From NCBI RefSeq assembly GCF_022842015.1, contig NZ_JALHQJ010000012.1, forward strand, positions 1 to 50,487: 50,487 nucleotides of DNA. The letters run 5' to 3'. Position numbers and translations under genes: made by a program. Positions within the stretch are counted from its first letter, which is position 1; each line of letters starts with the position of its first letter. Positions 27,989-36,784 of the stretch are shown here, piece by piece. The notes under the pieces are model-generated. The model ran no database searches, was not told the DNA's origin, and was given only the letters and a program-made list of their open reading frames with translations. This DNA comes from Nitrosomonas sp. Lineage in GTDB: Bacteria; Pseudomonadota; Gammaproteobacteria; Burkholderiales; Nitrosomonadaceae.

Positions 27989-28483
27989 TTAATTGATAAT
28001 TGCCTTGAGCATGGTTTCGAGCGTCTCGCCCGATACAGAGCCACTGACACCGACACGTTGGTGATCTTTGTCGAGAAAATAGGTGCGAGGTACTTCACCA
28101 TACCATTGGGGGTCAATTTCATAACGTAGTTTTTGGGGGTTGGCGTCAGCAAAGATCCAGTTATCCGCATTATTCAGTTCATTCCCAGTCAGTATAGACA
28201 GCGCTTGATTAGAAGCTGAAGCATCATCAGTTGCTAGCAGGATCAGGTTAATATCCGGCATTTTTTTTCGAAGCTCACTAAGTAATGGCATCTTTTTTTT
28301 GCACGAGGTGCAGTTGATAGACCAAATCAGCAATACGAATGGTTTGTTGGCATATTCATTCAGTAATTGTTGATAGCTGCCTGAAGTAAAATGCTTCAAG
28401 TCAATCTGTTCAGCGTGAGCAGGGAAGGCAATGCTGCATGACAAGAATAGTAAGTAAGTAATTAGAATTTTAGGTGACTTCAT
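27989..28483 (-). CDS. TlpA-like periplasmic thioredoxin
   Basis: A 164-residue exported thioredoxin-fold protein. The signal peptide ends near FPAHA. The redox motif is Cys58-Thr-Ser-Cys61 in IWSINCTSCKKKMP, followed by LLSELRKKMPDINLILLATDD and the cis-Pro loop EVPRTYFLD. The layout is that of TlpA/ResA/DsbE proteins, which reduce cysteines in the periplasm for cytochrome c or copper-site maturation. The downstream cysteine-rich BNR protein could be its client. A perfect ribosome binding site is not evident, though AAGAGGC lies about 13 bases before the ATG. A palindromic motif lies about 178 bp upstream. Confidence 0.85.
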   Translation of the reverse strand: MKSPKILITYLLFLSCSIAFPAHAEQIDLKHFTSGSYQQLLNEYANKPFVLLIWSINCTSCKKKMPLLSELRKKMPDINLILLATDDASASNQALSILTGNELNNADNWIFADANPQKLRYEIDPQWYGEVPRTYFLDKDHQRVGVSGSVSGETLETMLKAIIN

Positions 28484-28657
28484 GATGATGATGCCTCTTA
28501 ATATTTGCGATATCGGGATCCCTAAGTATCAAAATTTTAATGTGAAATTGTGTAAAACCAGGTTACTTGATCAGTGTTGCTATTTGCGAACAGGGTATAA
28601 AAAACTATCCGTCAATTCCTCTATGCTATGATTATCTACAAAATTTGATTGTTTGAA

Positions 28658-28676
28658 CATGCGACTAATTGTCGCA
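28658..28676 (-). promoter_or_regulatory. Palindromic motif, copy B
   Basis: On the minus strand TGCGACAATTAGTCGCATG. Arms are near-perfect around the centre. It is oriented toward the TlpA-like gene, whose start is about 178 bp downstream. Confidence 0.65.
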
Positions 28677-28806
28677 GTTTCTTTTGTTCGGAAGTTGTCG
28701 GCGATTACTGAAGAGTAATGCAGGTGAAAGGGTGAGGTAAGGGTTGATTTTATTCTGTAAACGAGACAATGAAATTTAATTCGCATAAGTTGTTAAAAGG
28801 AATATT

Positions 28807-28840
28807 ACCCCCAGAATCTAGATACTATTTCTGGGGGTTT
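28807..28840 (-). terminator. Stem-loop terminator after the small lipoprotein gene
   Basis: Stem CCCCCAGAA with TTCTGGGGG, about 13-base loop, flanked by TTT on one side and TAAT on the other, so possibly active in both directions. It lies about 30 bases after the stop of the lipoprotein gene ending at 28871. Confidence 0.7.
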
Positions 28841-28870
28841 AACTCGAATGCCTGCAGATATGCCGCAATT

Positions 28871-29062
28871 TTATTTTTTCAAGGCATCACATTGATCAAG
28901 AAATGCTTGTCGTGCAGCTTCGTCGTCCTTCAAATCAGAAAGTGAGGATTCCAATCCTTTTCCTGCACAATTTACCGAACTTGCTTCGGGCACTCCACCG
29001 CAACCGAACAGAGCGAAACAAAGGCCAATCATACAAACGATGCTATATTTTTTAAAATTCAT
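28871..29062 (-). CDS. Small lipoprotein (63 residues)
   Basis: A short protein with a typical lipoprotein signal: MNFKKYSIVCMIGLCFAL followed by lipobox LFGC, lipidated Cys21. The mature part of about 43 residues contains two more cysteines (NCAGKG and DQCDAL), probably forming a disulfide, and a helical segment SSLSDLKDDEAARQAFLDQC. A purine-rich AGGAAG precedes the start. No family was recognised. A terminator follows, so it is likely a monocistronic gene. Confidence 0.7.
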   Translation of the reverse strand: MNFKKYSIVCMIGLCFALFGCGGVPEASSVNCAGKGLESSLSDLKDDEAARQAFLDQCDALKK

Positions 29063-29418
29063 CTAAAATCTTCCTTTATAAAATATTCATTATGGCTTGA
29101 TGGTGATATCCGATTTTTTAATCGTTTGACGTCGGCTCGGCCACACGAACCTAACGATTTATTTTACCTGAATCCATGCTTTTTGTATTTTTACTATGTT
29201 TTGAACCATACGGAGCGCACTGATGACGCATCAAATATGTTCATTAGCTGTATCTTTGTGCATTGCTACTCGGTATATTGCGCTTACGCTTAATGCGCTC
29301 AGCAATCTAAAAAGCCAAACCAAAATATGATAATCTGGCGTCAAATCTGTATACTTCGTAATATTTTGAGAGATTCCTATCGACTATAAGCAGTATTCAA
29401 ACCCACTGGAGCCGGCCA
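29063..29418. other. Intergenic region before sdhB, about 355 bp
   Basis: No remnant of sdhA, sdhC or sdhD could be read in any frame here. A palindrome-like stretch TTGCGC..GCGC..GCAA occurs near 29278-29305. The promoter of the sdhB operon must lie here, but no -35/-10 pair stands out. GGAG at 29409 serves as the sdhB ribosome binding site. Confidence 0.5.
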
Positions 29419-30114
29419 ATGAAGTTTTCGATTTACCGCTATGATCCCGATAAAGATGAAAAGCCTTACATGCAGGATTACGACGTTCAGTTGGCAGCGA
29501 CCGACAAAATGCTGCTGGATGCGTTATTGCGTATCAAATCGATTGATGACAGTTTGAGTTTACGCCGCTCCTGCCGCGAAGGTGTGTGTGGATCGGACGC
29601 GATGAATATCAACGGACGCAATGGATTGGCGTGCATTACACCAATTAAAGGCCTGAAAGATCCGGTGGAAATACGTCCATTACCTGGATTGCCGGTTATT
29701 CGTGACTTGATCGTGGATATGACACAATTTTTTCAGCAATACCATTCGATTAAGCCTTACTTAATCAATAATGATCCGCCGCCTGAGACGGAACGGTTGC
29801 AGTCACCGAAAGAAAGAGCTGCTTTGGATGGTGTCTATGAGTGCATTTTATGTGCATGCTGCACAACAGCGTGTCCTTCCTTCTGGTGGAATCCGGATAA
29901 ATTTGTCGGGCCAGCAGGATTGTTGCAAGCTTATCGTTTTCTAGCCGATAGCCGCGATCAAGCAACTGCTGAGCGATTGGATAATCTGGAAGATCCTTAT
30001 CGGCTGTTTCGCTGTCATTCCATCATGAATTGTGTAGATGCGTGTCCTAAAGGTTTGAATCCTACCCAGGCGATCGGCAAAATCAAGGACATGATGGTCA
30101 AGAGAATGGTATGA
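29419..30114 (+). CDS. sdhB: Succinate dehydrogenase iron-sulfur subunit SdhB
   Basis: A 231-residue electron-transfer subunit of complex II at the inner membrane. All three cluster motifs are present: the [2Fe-2S] site SCREGVCGSDAMNINGRNG with Cys52, Cys57 and Asp60, then Cys72; the [4Fe-4S] motif CILCACCTTACPS; and CHSIMNCVDACPKGLNP for the [3Fe-4S]/[4Fe-4S] ligands. The Asp at the third ligand position also occurs in E. coli SdhB, so it is normal. It heads an operon with sdhE, gltA, sucA and sucB. The usual upstream partners sdhC, sdhD and sdhA are absent from this locus. Confidence 0.95.
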   Translation: MKFSIYRYDPDKDEKPYMQDYDVQLAATDKMLLDALLRIKSIDDSLSLRRSCREGVCGSDAMNINGRNGLACITPIKGLKDPVEIRPLPGLPVIRDLIVDMTQFFQQYHSIKPYLINNDPPPETERLQSPKERAALDGVYECILCACCTTACPSFWWNPDKFVGPAGLLQAYRFLADSRDQATAERLDNLEDPYRLFRCHSIMNCVDACPKGLNPTQAIGKIKDMMVKRMV

Positions 30115-30344
30115 AAGAATTCGAGCGTGCATGCTGGCGCTGTCGGCGTGGTATGCTTGAGTTGGATATCGTGTTGCAGCGATTTATGGATCATAATTAC
30201 CGGCAACTTGATGAAACGGGATTGCTGCAATTTGAACGATTATTGGCATTGCCGGATAACGATTTATGGGATCTGATCAGCGGAAAGCAAGTTAATTGCG
30301 ACACGCAGTGGCGGTCGGTATTGGAATTACTGCAAAAGAGCTAG
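30111..30344 (+). CDS. sdhE: Succinate dehydrogenase FAD assembly factor SdhE
   Basis: A 77-residue protein overlapping the end of sdhB by four bases (ATGA). It carries the family hallmark RRGMLELD (RGxxE), needed for covalent flavinylation of SdhA, within WRCRRGMLELDIVLQRF. The helical bundle continues with LDETGLLQFERLLALPDNDLWDLI. Length and gene position are as expected for SdhE/YgfY. Its client SdhA is not encoded in this window. Confidence 0.93.
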   Translation: MKEFERACWRCRRGMLELDIVLQRFMDHNYRQLDETGLLQFERLLALPDNDLWDLISGKQVNCDTQWRSVLELLQKS

Positions 30345-30423
30345 GTTTTGAGTGTTATTCGTTAACACTATCAACCTATTAACCATGCATACTGATTAAT
30401 ATTGCAATTTGTGGAGAGGTATT

Positions 30424-31725
30424 ATGGCACAAGAAGGCACAGCGACTCTGAATCTGAATAATGGTAGCGACCTTATCGAGCTGCCGGTTTTATCCGGAAC
30501 CATGGGTCCGGATGTGATCGATATTCGCAAGCTGCACGGGCAGAGTGGTTTGTTCACTTATGATCCTGGTTTTTTGTCGACCGCTAGTAATAATTCCGCG
30601 ATTACTTTTATCGACGGTGACAAAGGTATTTTGTTGTATCGCGGCTATCCAATTGAACAATTAGCACTGCATTGTGATTTTATCGATGTATGTTACTTGT
30701 TGTTGCAGGGTGAATTGCCAACTCCGGGGCAAAAATCGGAATTTGATCTTACAATAAAAAGCCATTCCATGCTGCATGAGCAGCTGGTGAAATTCTATAG
30801 TGGTTTTCGTCGCGATGCCCACCCGATGGCGGTGATGGTCGGAGTAGTTGGTGCTTTATCGGCTTTTTATCATGATGCTTTGAATATTTCCGATCCGGTG
30901 CATCGTGAACAGTCCGCATTACGGTTGATTGCAAAATTGCCAACGATTACTGCCATGGCGTATAAATACAATATCGGGCAGCCGTTTGTTTATCCATATA
31001 ATAGCTTGGGTTACACTGAGAATTTCTTGCACATGATGTTTTCTGTGCCGACAGAGAAATACGAAGCCAACCCGGTGATTGTGCGTGCATTGGATCGAAT
31101 ATTAATTTTGCATGCAGACCACGAACAGAATGCTTCTACCTCCACTGTGCGCTTGGCGGGATCTAGTGGTGCTAACCCATTTGCCTGTGTCTCTGCCGGT
31201 ATTTCTTGCTTATGGGGGCCGGCACATGGCGGGGCAAACGAAGCTTGTTTACGTATGTTGGAGGAAATCGGCGATGTTTCGCGCATTGATGAATTTATTC
31301 AACGCGCAAAAAGCAAAGAGGATAACTTTCGGTTGATGGGTTTTGGCCATCGCGTCTATAAAAACATGGATCCGCGGGCAAAGTTGATGCGCGAAACGTG
31401 TCATGAAGTTTTGAACGAATTGGGATTGCAGAATGACCGATTGTTTAAACTTGCGCTACAACTCGAAAAAATTGCACTCGAAGACGATTATTTTATCTCG
31501 CGCAAGCTTTATCCTAACGTCGATTTTTATTCCGGCATCGTGCAACGTGCATTAGGTATTCCAACCAGTATGTTTACTGCGATTTTTGCGATGGCAAGAA
31601 CGGTTGGCTGGGTGGCGCAATGGAGCGAGATGGTTTCTGATCCCGATTATAAAATCGGGCGTCCACGTCAGCTATATACCGGCTCAGCCATGCGGGATAT
31701 TCCCGACTCGTTTTCCCAAAAATAG
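30424..31725 (+). CDS. gltA: Citrate synthase (type II)
   Basis: A 433-residue enzyme condensing acetyl-CoA and oxaloacetate to citrate. Active-site segments are evident: [36 protein letters not shown], the catalytic His in [14 protein letters not shown], and the catalytic Asp in [11 protein letters not shown]. The N-terminal domain (about 10-60) has the beta-rich extension of the larger gram-negative, NADH-regulated enzymes. The start at 30424 was chosen because GGAGAG lies about 7 bases before it; an earlier start at 30409 would overlap that site. It sits in the sdhB-sdhE-gltA-sucA-sucB operon. Confidence 0.95.
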   Translation: MAQEGTATLNLNNGSDLIELPVLSGTMGPDVIDIRKLHGQSGLFTYDPGFLSTASNNSAITFIDGDKGILLYRGYPIEQLALHCDFIDVCYLLLQGELPTPGQKSEFDLTIKSHSMLHEQLVKFYSGFRRDAHPMAVMVGVVGALSAFYHDALNISDPVHREQSALRLIAKLPTITAMAYKYNIGQPFVYPYNSLGYTENFLHMMFSVPTEKYEANPVIVRALDRILILHADHEQNASTSTVRLAGSSGANPFACVSAGISCLWGPAHGGANEACLRMLEEIGDVSRIDEFIQRAKSKEDNFRLMGFGHRVYKNMDPRAKLMRETCHEVLNELGLQNDRLFKLALQLEKIALEDDYFISRKLYPNVDFYSGIVQRALGIPTSMFTAIFAMARTVGWVAQWSEMVSDPDYKIGRPRQLYTGSAMRDIPDSFSQK

Positions 31726-31746
31726 TTTTTTTAAGACTGTCATTTT

Positions 31747-34566
31747 ATGAACAAGCCGTTGATGGAAGAAACTCTTTTGTTTGGAACTAATGCGAGTTTC
31801 ATAGAGGCGGTTTATGAAGAATATCTGCACAACCCTCATTCTGTTACATTAATGTGGCGAGAATACTTCGATAAGTTGGCCCAGCAACCGGAACACATGG
31901 CCAGTAAGGCATCAGCCACTGCTCCAGTTACCAAATCTTCCGGATTAGAAATTCAAGCTGCGCTTCCTGAGGTAATGTCGATTGATTCAGATGATCGCAA
32001 GCAAGTGGCAGTGTTGCAACTCATCAACATGTATCGCAGTCTAGGATTGAATCAAGCCAATCTTGATCCGCTGGGTCTCAAACAACAATTGACCATTCCC
32101 GAATTGAATCCTTCGCATTTCGGATTGACCGATGCGGACATGGATAAAGTATTTAATACTGGTTCATTGGTTGGACCTGATCGTGCTTCGTTGCGTAAAA
32201 TTTTGCAAATCCTGCAGGAGACCTACTGCGGTTCGATTGGCGCCGAGTACATGTACATTTCTTCGGTTGAACAAAAGCGCTGGATACAAGCGCGACTGGA
32301 AGGGCAGCGCTCTAATCCGGGTTTTCCGATTGACGTTAAGTATCATATTCTTGAACGGCTCACTGCAGCAGAGGGACTGGAAAATTATCTACATACTCGT
32401 TACGTGGGGCAGAAACGTTTTTCGGGAGAAGGTAATGAGAGTCTGATTCCATTGCTGGATAGTTTGATTCATCGCGCAGGGAAAGCGGGCATACAACAAA
32501 TTGTAATGGGAATGGCGCATCGCGCTCGGCTTAATGTGTTGATAAATACTCTGGGAAAAATGCCAGCCGAGTTATTTCGCGAATTTGAAGAAAAGCAGCC
32601 GCAAAACTTGCCGTCGGGAGATGTGAAATATCACCAAGGTTTTTCTTCTGCCATCAAAACATCCGAAGGTATCGTACGTCTAGCCTTGGCTTTTAATCCT
32701 TCACATCTTGAAATTGTTAATCCGGTGGTTGAGGGCTCGGTGCGCGCCCGTCAACATCTATTAAACGATAAACTTGGGGATCGCGTATTGCCAGTATTGA
32801 TTCACGGTGATGCGGCGTTTGCAGGGCAGGGCGTAGTGATGGAAACGCTGAATTTATCCCAAACTCGTGGCTATGGTACTGGCGGTACGGTACATATTAT
32901 CATTAATAATCAAATCGGATTTACCACTTCAGATCCGCGCGATAGCCGCTCCACGTTATATTGTACCGATGTTGCCAAAATGATAGAGGCACCGATATTT
33001 CATGTCAATGGCGATGATCCAGAAGCAGTCGTGATGGTGGCTGAACTGGCGTTTGATTTCCGTATGCGGTTTCATAAGGATGTCGTGATCGATATGGTGT
33101 GCTTCCGTCGCCTTGGCCATAATGAGCAGGATGAGCCAATGGTGACGCAACCCAAAATGTATCGGATCATCAACCAGCACTTGGGTACTCGCAAGTACTA
33201 TGCCGATAGGTTGGTCGCCGAAGGGGTGATAAAGTTGGAAGAAGCGGATAGTCTTGTCCAAGCTTATCATGACGCTATGGATGAAGGTGTCAATCCGAAC
33301 AAGACGGTTTGTTATGACTATAAGTCTCCGTATTCCATCAACTGGGAGCCTTTTTTAAAACCATTCAAATGGAATAAGCGGATTAAAGCCGGTGTTGCGA
33401 TGCAAACGCTGAAACAGCTTGCCATAAGGCTGACGGATATTCCTCAAGGGTTCAAATTGCATTCGCGCGTGGAAAAGATTATTGCCGATCGGCGTTTGAT
33501 GGGCAAAGGGGAATTGTCGCTAGATTGGGGAATGGCGGAGAATCTAGCTTACGCAACTTTGTTGAAGGAAGGATACCCAGTGAGATTGTCCGGGCAGGAT
33601 TCGGGCCGTGGTACATTCTTTCATCGTCACGCGGTGTTGCATGACCAGATAGCAGTGGATCAGAATGAACGTATTTATGTGCCGTTACGCCATCTTTATC
33701 CCGAGCAACCGGATTTTGTTGTGATTGATTCGATGTTGTCGGAAGAGGCGGTGTTGGGCTTTGAGTATGGGTATGCAACAACGCAACCTAATGAATTGAT
33801 TGTCTGGGAGGCACAGTTTGGCGATTTTGCCAATGGCGCGCAGGTGGTAATCGACCAGTTTATTGCCTCAGGTGAAACCAAGTGGGGGCGTATCTGTGGT
33901 TTGGTGATGATGCTGCCGCATGGCTATGAAGGACAGGGTCCCGAGCATTCTTCTGCGCGCTTGGAGCGTTTTCTGCAATTATGCGCGGACTACAATATTC
34001 AGGTTTGTGTACCATCGACACCGGCACAGATGTATCATTTGCTTCGCCGACAGATGATAAGACCGATACGCAAACCGTTGATCATCATGAGTCCGAAGAG
34101 CATGTTGCGGCATAAAGAATCGGTTTCGAGCCTGGACGAGTTGGCGCGTGGATATTTTTATCCGGTTATTTCCGAAGTCGATAAATTAGATCCGAAAAAT
34201 GTTAAGCGGATTATTGTTTGCAGTGGAAAAATATACTATGAATTATTGGTCTATCGTAAGGAACAGCGCATCAAGGATATGGCAATCATTCGACTGGAGC
34301 AATTGTATCCATTCCCGCACGAGGAATTTCAGGCTGAAATCGATCGTTTCAGCAAGGCTAAAGATGTCATTTGGTGCCAGGAAGAACCTGGCAACCAGGG
34401 AGCATGGCACCGCATTCAGCATTATTTGTTGCGCCATATGCGATCTGATCAGGAGTTGGGTTACGCGCTGCGCGCTTCTGCAGCTTCACCGGCCGTTGGC
34501 TATCTGGCAAGGCATAAGTTTACGCAGAATGAATTAATTGTGGCAGCATTCAGAGATAAAATATAG
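31747..34566 (+). CDS. sucA: 2-oxoglutarate dehydrogenase E1 component
   Basis: A 939-residue thiamine-diphosphate enzyme decarboxylating 2-oxoglutarate in the TCA cycle. The N-terminal motif with YEEYLHNPHSVTLMWREYF is the E2-binding region. Thiamine-site segments follow: GMAHRARLNVL, NPSHLEIVNPVVEGS, HGDAAFAGQGVVMETLN, IINNQIGFTTS and RRLGHNEQDEP. The transketolase-like pyrimidine domain has SGQDSGRGTFFHRH and LPHGYEGQGPEHSSARLERF. Length is normal. It follows gltA by 21 bp and precedes sucB by 12 bp. Ammonia oxidisers are classically reported to lack detectable activity of this complex, so the intact gene is of physiological interest. Confidence 0.95.
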   Translation: MNKPLMEETLLFGTNASFIEAVYEEYLHNPHSVTLMWREYFDKLAQQPEHMASKASATAPVTKSSGLEIQAALPEVMSIDSDDRKQVAVLQLINMYRSLGLNQANLDPLGLKQQLTIPELNPSHFGLTDADMDKVFNTGSLVGPDRASLRKILQILQETYCGSIGAEYMYISSVEQKRWIQARLEGQRSNPGFPIDVKYHILERLTAAEGLENYLHTRYVGQKRFSGEGNESLIPLLDSLIHRAGKAGIQQIVMGMAHRARLNVLINTLGKMPAELFREFEEKQPQNLPSGDVKYHQGFSSAIKTSEGIVRLALAFNPSHLEIVNPVVEGSVRARQHLLNDKLGDRVLPVLIHGDAAFAGQGVVMETLNLSQTRGYGTGGTVHIIINNQIGFTTSDPRDSRSTLYCTDVAKMIEAPIFHVNGDDPEAVVMVAELAFDFRMRFHKDVVIDMVCFRRLGHNEQDEPMVTQPKMYRIINQHLGTRKYYADRLVAEGVIKLEEADSLVQAYHDAMDEGVNPNKTVCYDYKSPYSINWEPFLKPFKWNKRIKAGVAMQTLKQLAIRLTDIPQGFKLHSRVEKIIADRRLMGKGELSLDWGMAENLAYATLLKEGYPVRLSGQDSGRGTFFHRHAVLHDQIAVDQNERIYVPLRHLYPEQPDFVVIDSMLSEEAVLGFEYGYATTQPNELIVWEAQFGDFANGAQVVIDQFIASGETKWGRICGLVMMLPHGYEGQGPEHSSARLERFLQLCADYNIQVCVPSTPAQMYHLLRRQMIRPIRKPLIIMSPKSMLRHKESVSSLDELARGYFYPVISEVDKLDPKNVKRIIVCSGKIYYELLVYRKEQRIKDMAIIRLEQLYPFPHEEFQAEIDRFSKAKDVIWCQEEPGNQGAWHRIQHYLLRHMRSDQELGYALRASAASPAVGYLARHKFTQNELIVAAFRDKI

Positions 34567-34578
34567 AAAGAGGGCACC

Positions 34579-35835
34579 ATGTTAGTTGAAGTCAAAGTAC
34601 CCGTGTTATCTGAATCCGTAGCGGATGCTACTTTAATCTCTTGGCAAAAAAAAGAAGGAGATTATGTCAATCGATCAGAAAATTTGATTGATATCGAAAC
34701 CGACAAAGTCGTGCTGGAATTGCCGGCTCCCAATGCGGGTGTATTGACTAAAATTCTAAAAAATGACGGTGCTACCGTGACCAGTGGTGAAGTCATCGCC
34801 ATGATTGAAACGGAAGCTACCGACACTAAGCCTAGCCAACCGGATAATCAATCGACTACTGTTCCTGAAAAAGAAATAATGGTCGCTACTGAGAAAAATA
34901 CAGAAGATCGTTCTGTTGAGGATATCCATCAAGAAAAATCTGTGTTGATGCCGGCTGCGCGTAAGTTGGCCGAGGAAAATGATCTGAAAGCCACAGAAAT
35001 GTCTGCGATAAAAGGCACCGGCTTAGGTGGTCGTATCACCAAAGAGGATGTGCAAGCCTATACGGAACGCAGATCCAGCGTATCCTTGAAAGTTGAGTCC
35101 AAACCTGAAGCCAGCGTTACTTCCACATCAGGAACGCGTACCGAACGTAGAGTTGTCATGTCACGACTCCGGCAGCGCATTGCAGAACGGTTAGTCGAAT
35201 CACAATCTACCGCAGCGATTTTGACCACCTTCAATGAAGTTAACATGCAGGCGATCATAGACCTGCGTACACGCTACAAAACTGAATTTGAAAAGGAATA
35301 TGGCGTAAAACTGGGTTTCATGTCGTTCTTTGTCAAAGCTGTAATTGCCGCGCTCAAGAAATACCCGGTTGTCAATGCCTCGGTTGAAGGCAATGAGATC
35401 ATCTATCACGATTTTTACGATATCGGCATTGCCGTTGGCAGTCCACGTGGACTGGTAGTGCCGATTATCCGCGATGCAGATCGTTTAACGCTGGCGGAAA
35501 TCGAGTTGCAGATTGCTGATTTTGCCAAGCGTGCGCAAAATGGTAAGCTGGGCATTGAAGAACTCAGCGGCGGTACTTTTTCAATTACCAACGGAGGCGT
35601 TTTTGGCTCCATGTTGTCGACCCCAATTATTAATCCGCCGCAAAGTGCTATTCTCGGTATCCACGCTACCAAGGAAAGGCCAGTGGTGGAGAATGGGCAA
35701 ATTGTGATCCGCCCAATGAATTATCTCGCCTTGTCCTACGATCACCGAATTGTCGATGGTCGAGAAGCGGTTTTGTCGCTGGTGGCAATGAAAGAAGCGC
35801 TGGAATATCCGATGAGTCCGTTACTGGAAAAATAA
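34579..35835 (+). CDS. sucB: Dihydrolipoamide succinyltransferase, E2 of 2-oxoglutarate dehydrogenase
   Basis: A 418-residue acyltransferase. One lipoyl domain (1-75) carries the lipoylated Lys43 in IETDKVVLE. A Pro/Thr/Glu-rich linker leads to the E3-binding domain (about 121-160, MPAARKLAEENDL with GTGLGGRITKEDVQ) and the catalytic domain (about 195-418) with His389 and Asp393 in SYDHRIVDGREAV. It is the last gene of the operon; a lpd gene for the E3 component does not follow, and the next gene is on the other strand. The lipoamide dehydrogenase must be supplied from elsewhere. Confidence 0.95.
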   Translation: MLVEVKVPVLSESVADATLISWQKKEGDYVNRSENLIDIETDKVVLELPAPNAGVLTKILKNDGATVTSGEVIAMIETEATDTKPSQPDNQSTTVPEKEIMVATEKNTEDRSVEDIHQEKSVLMPAARKLAEENDLKATEMSAIKGTGLGGRITKEDVQAYTERRSSVSLKVESKPEASVTSTSGTRTERRVVMSRLRQRIAERLVESQSTAAILTTFNEVNMQAIIDLRTRYKTEFEKEYGVKLGFMSFFVKAVIAALKKYPVVNASVEGNEIIYHDFYDIGIAVGSPRGLVVPIIRDADRLTLAEIELQIADFAKRAQNGKLGIEELSGGTFSITNGGVFGSMLSTPIINPPQSAILGIHATKERPVVENGQIVIRPMNYLALSYDHRIVDGREAVLSLVAMKEALEYPMSPLLEK

Positions 35836-35936
35836 ACAGGTCATTGCAAGTGCAATGCCCACAAGCTCACACGAGAACTTTAACCGCGTGAGATCAATTT
35901 TACGCTTGTGTTAGCAACGTGAAGTTTGACTGGAGA

Positions 35937-35966
35937 GTGCCACGTTTCAATAAGCTGATGTGGCAC
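35937..35966. repeat. Inverted repeat downstream of sucB
   Basis: GTGCCAC and GTGGCAC, 7-bp arms with a 16-base loop, about 100 bases after sucB and just before the convergent DUF3617-like gene. It has no T-run, so it is a weak terminator candidate. A shorter palindrome, CATTGCA/TGCAATG, lies at about 35843-35858. Confidence 0.4.
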
Positions 35967-35990
35967 GACATTTCAATTTCCTGCAATTCC

Positions 35991-36512
35991 TCATTGCAAT
36001 GGATTGACCGCAGTGCAGTGTTCGCCTATCCAGCGACCTGAAGTTTCAGCTGATGCATGTACTAGATTGCCGCCGATAGTACTATCGAATTCGGTATTTC
36101 CCGCGAAGCTTTCCGGGCTAGTAAAACTGCCTTGAGCAAAGCCATCTCCTTGAAAATGTTGATTGGAACACGCCAAATCGAGCTGATAGCGATTGCCAGT
36201 GCGAGTGGCATTTTTTACCGTGCAGCCGGAGCGGTTTTCATAAAAATAAGTAGGAATTTCTTGCTTTGCCATTTCCTCGGTGATACAAACTTTTGACGTG
36301 GCCGCGCCATTTTCTATTTCGGGTAGTTTAAGGCCGTAGCGGCTGGCGAGGGTGCTCAGTTGCTGCATCTGTTCTGACGGAATGTGCGGAACTAGTGCCA
36401 GAAGATCGGAGCGAGTAGTAATTTCCCATAAACCTGGGCGAATGTGCTCATGTGCAACAACAGGCGCCGTGATGGTGAGTGTCAACAAACTTGCAATAAG
36501 AATTTTGCGCAT
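35991..36512 (-). CDS. DUF3617-like exported protein
   Basis: A 173-residue protein with a signal peptide (MRKILIASLLTLTITAPVVA, cleavage near AHEH). The mature part starts HIRPGLWEITTRSD, the usual opening of DUF3617 proteins (RPGLWE), and has KVCITEEMAKQ, SGCTVKNATRTGNRYQLDLAC and a C-terminal Cys. The four-cysteine pattern suggests disulfides and a periplasmic location. The function of this family is unknown. It stands alone, converging with sucB. A second gene on the opposite strand starts about 270 bp upstream. Confidence 0.83.
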   Translation of the reverse strand: MRKILIASLLTLTITAPVVAHEHIRPGLWEITTRSDLLALVPHIPSEQMQQLSTLASRYGLKLPEIENGAATSKVCITEEMAKQEIPTYFYENRSGCTVKNATRTGNRYQLDLACSNQHFQGDGFAQGSFTSPESFAGNTEFDSTIGGNLVHASAETSGRWIGEHCTAVNPLQ

Positions 36513-36784
36513 TAAATGTCCGTAGAGTGTTTCTTGAAAAGATTAGCTTGACAAAAGTTTCTTTAAATTGCGCCGATAAGTAGCGGCTTGGATAACCAAT
36601 ATTGATTGCCAATTTTAGTAAGTTTAGCCGATTCGCGATTAGCTTCCCAGTATAAAAACTGGATATCCAGATTACTTGGCGGTACGGCATATAAATTGTG
36701 GTCATATCTTTATAATAATTGATTATTTATGCTCATACTATCAACTGCTGTATATTTCACACTTTCGTTTGGGATGTAAAACAT

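Larger units (their letters stand above)
28484..28870. other. Intergenic region, about 390 bp
   Basis: Spacer between the TlpA-like gene and a small lipoprotein gene, both on the minus strand. It holds one palindromic motif (28658-28676) and a stem-loop terminator (28807-28840). A 68-codon minus-strand frame (28580-28786) overlaps the motif and has no protein-like features, so it is not called. Confidence 0.55.

Noticed and set aside
27923..28129. Plus-strand frame opposite the TlpA-like gene
   Set aside because: Antisense shadow of a gene with clear thioredoxin motifs.
28580..28786. 68-codon minus-strand frame
   Set aside because: Overlaps a palindromic motif copy and shows no protein features.
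29598..29600. Asp instead of Cys at the third [2Fe-2S] ligand of SdhB
   Set aside because: The same Asp is present in E. coli SdhB, so it is a normal variant.
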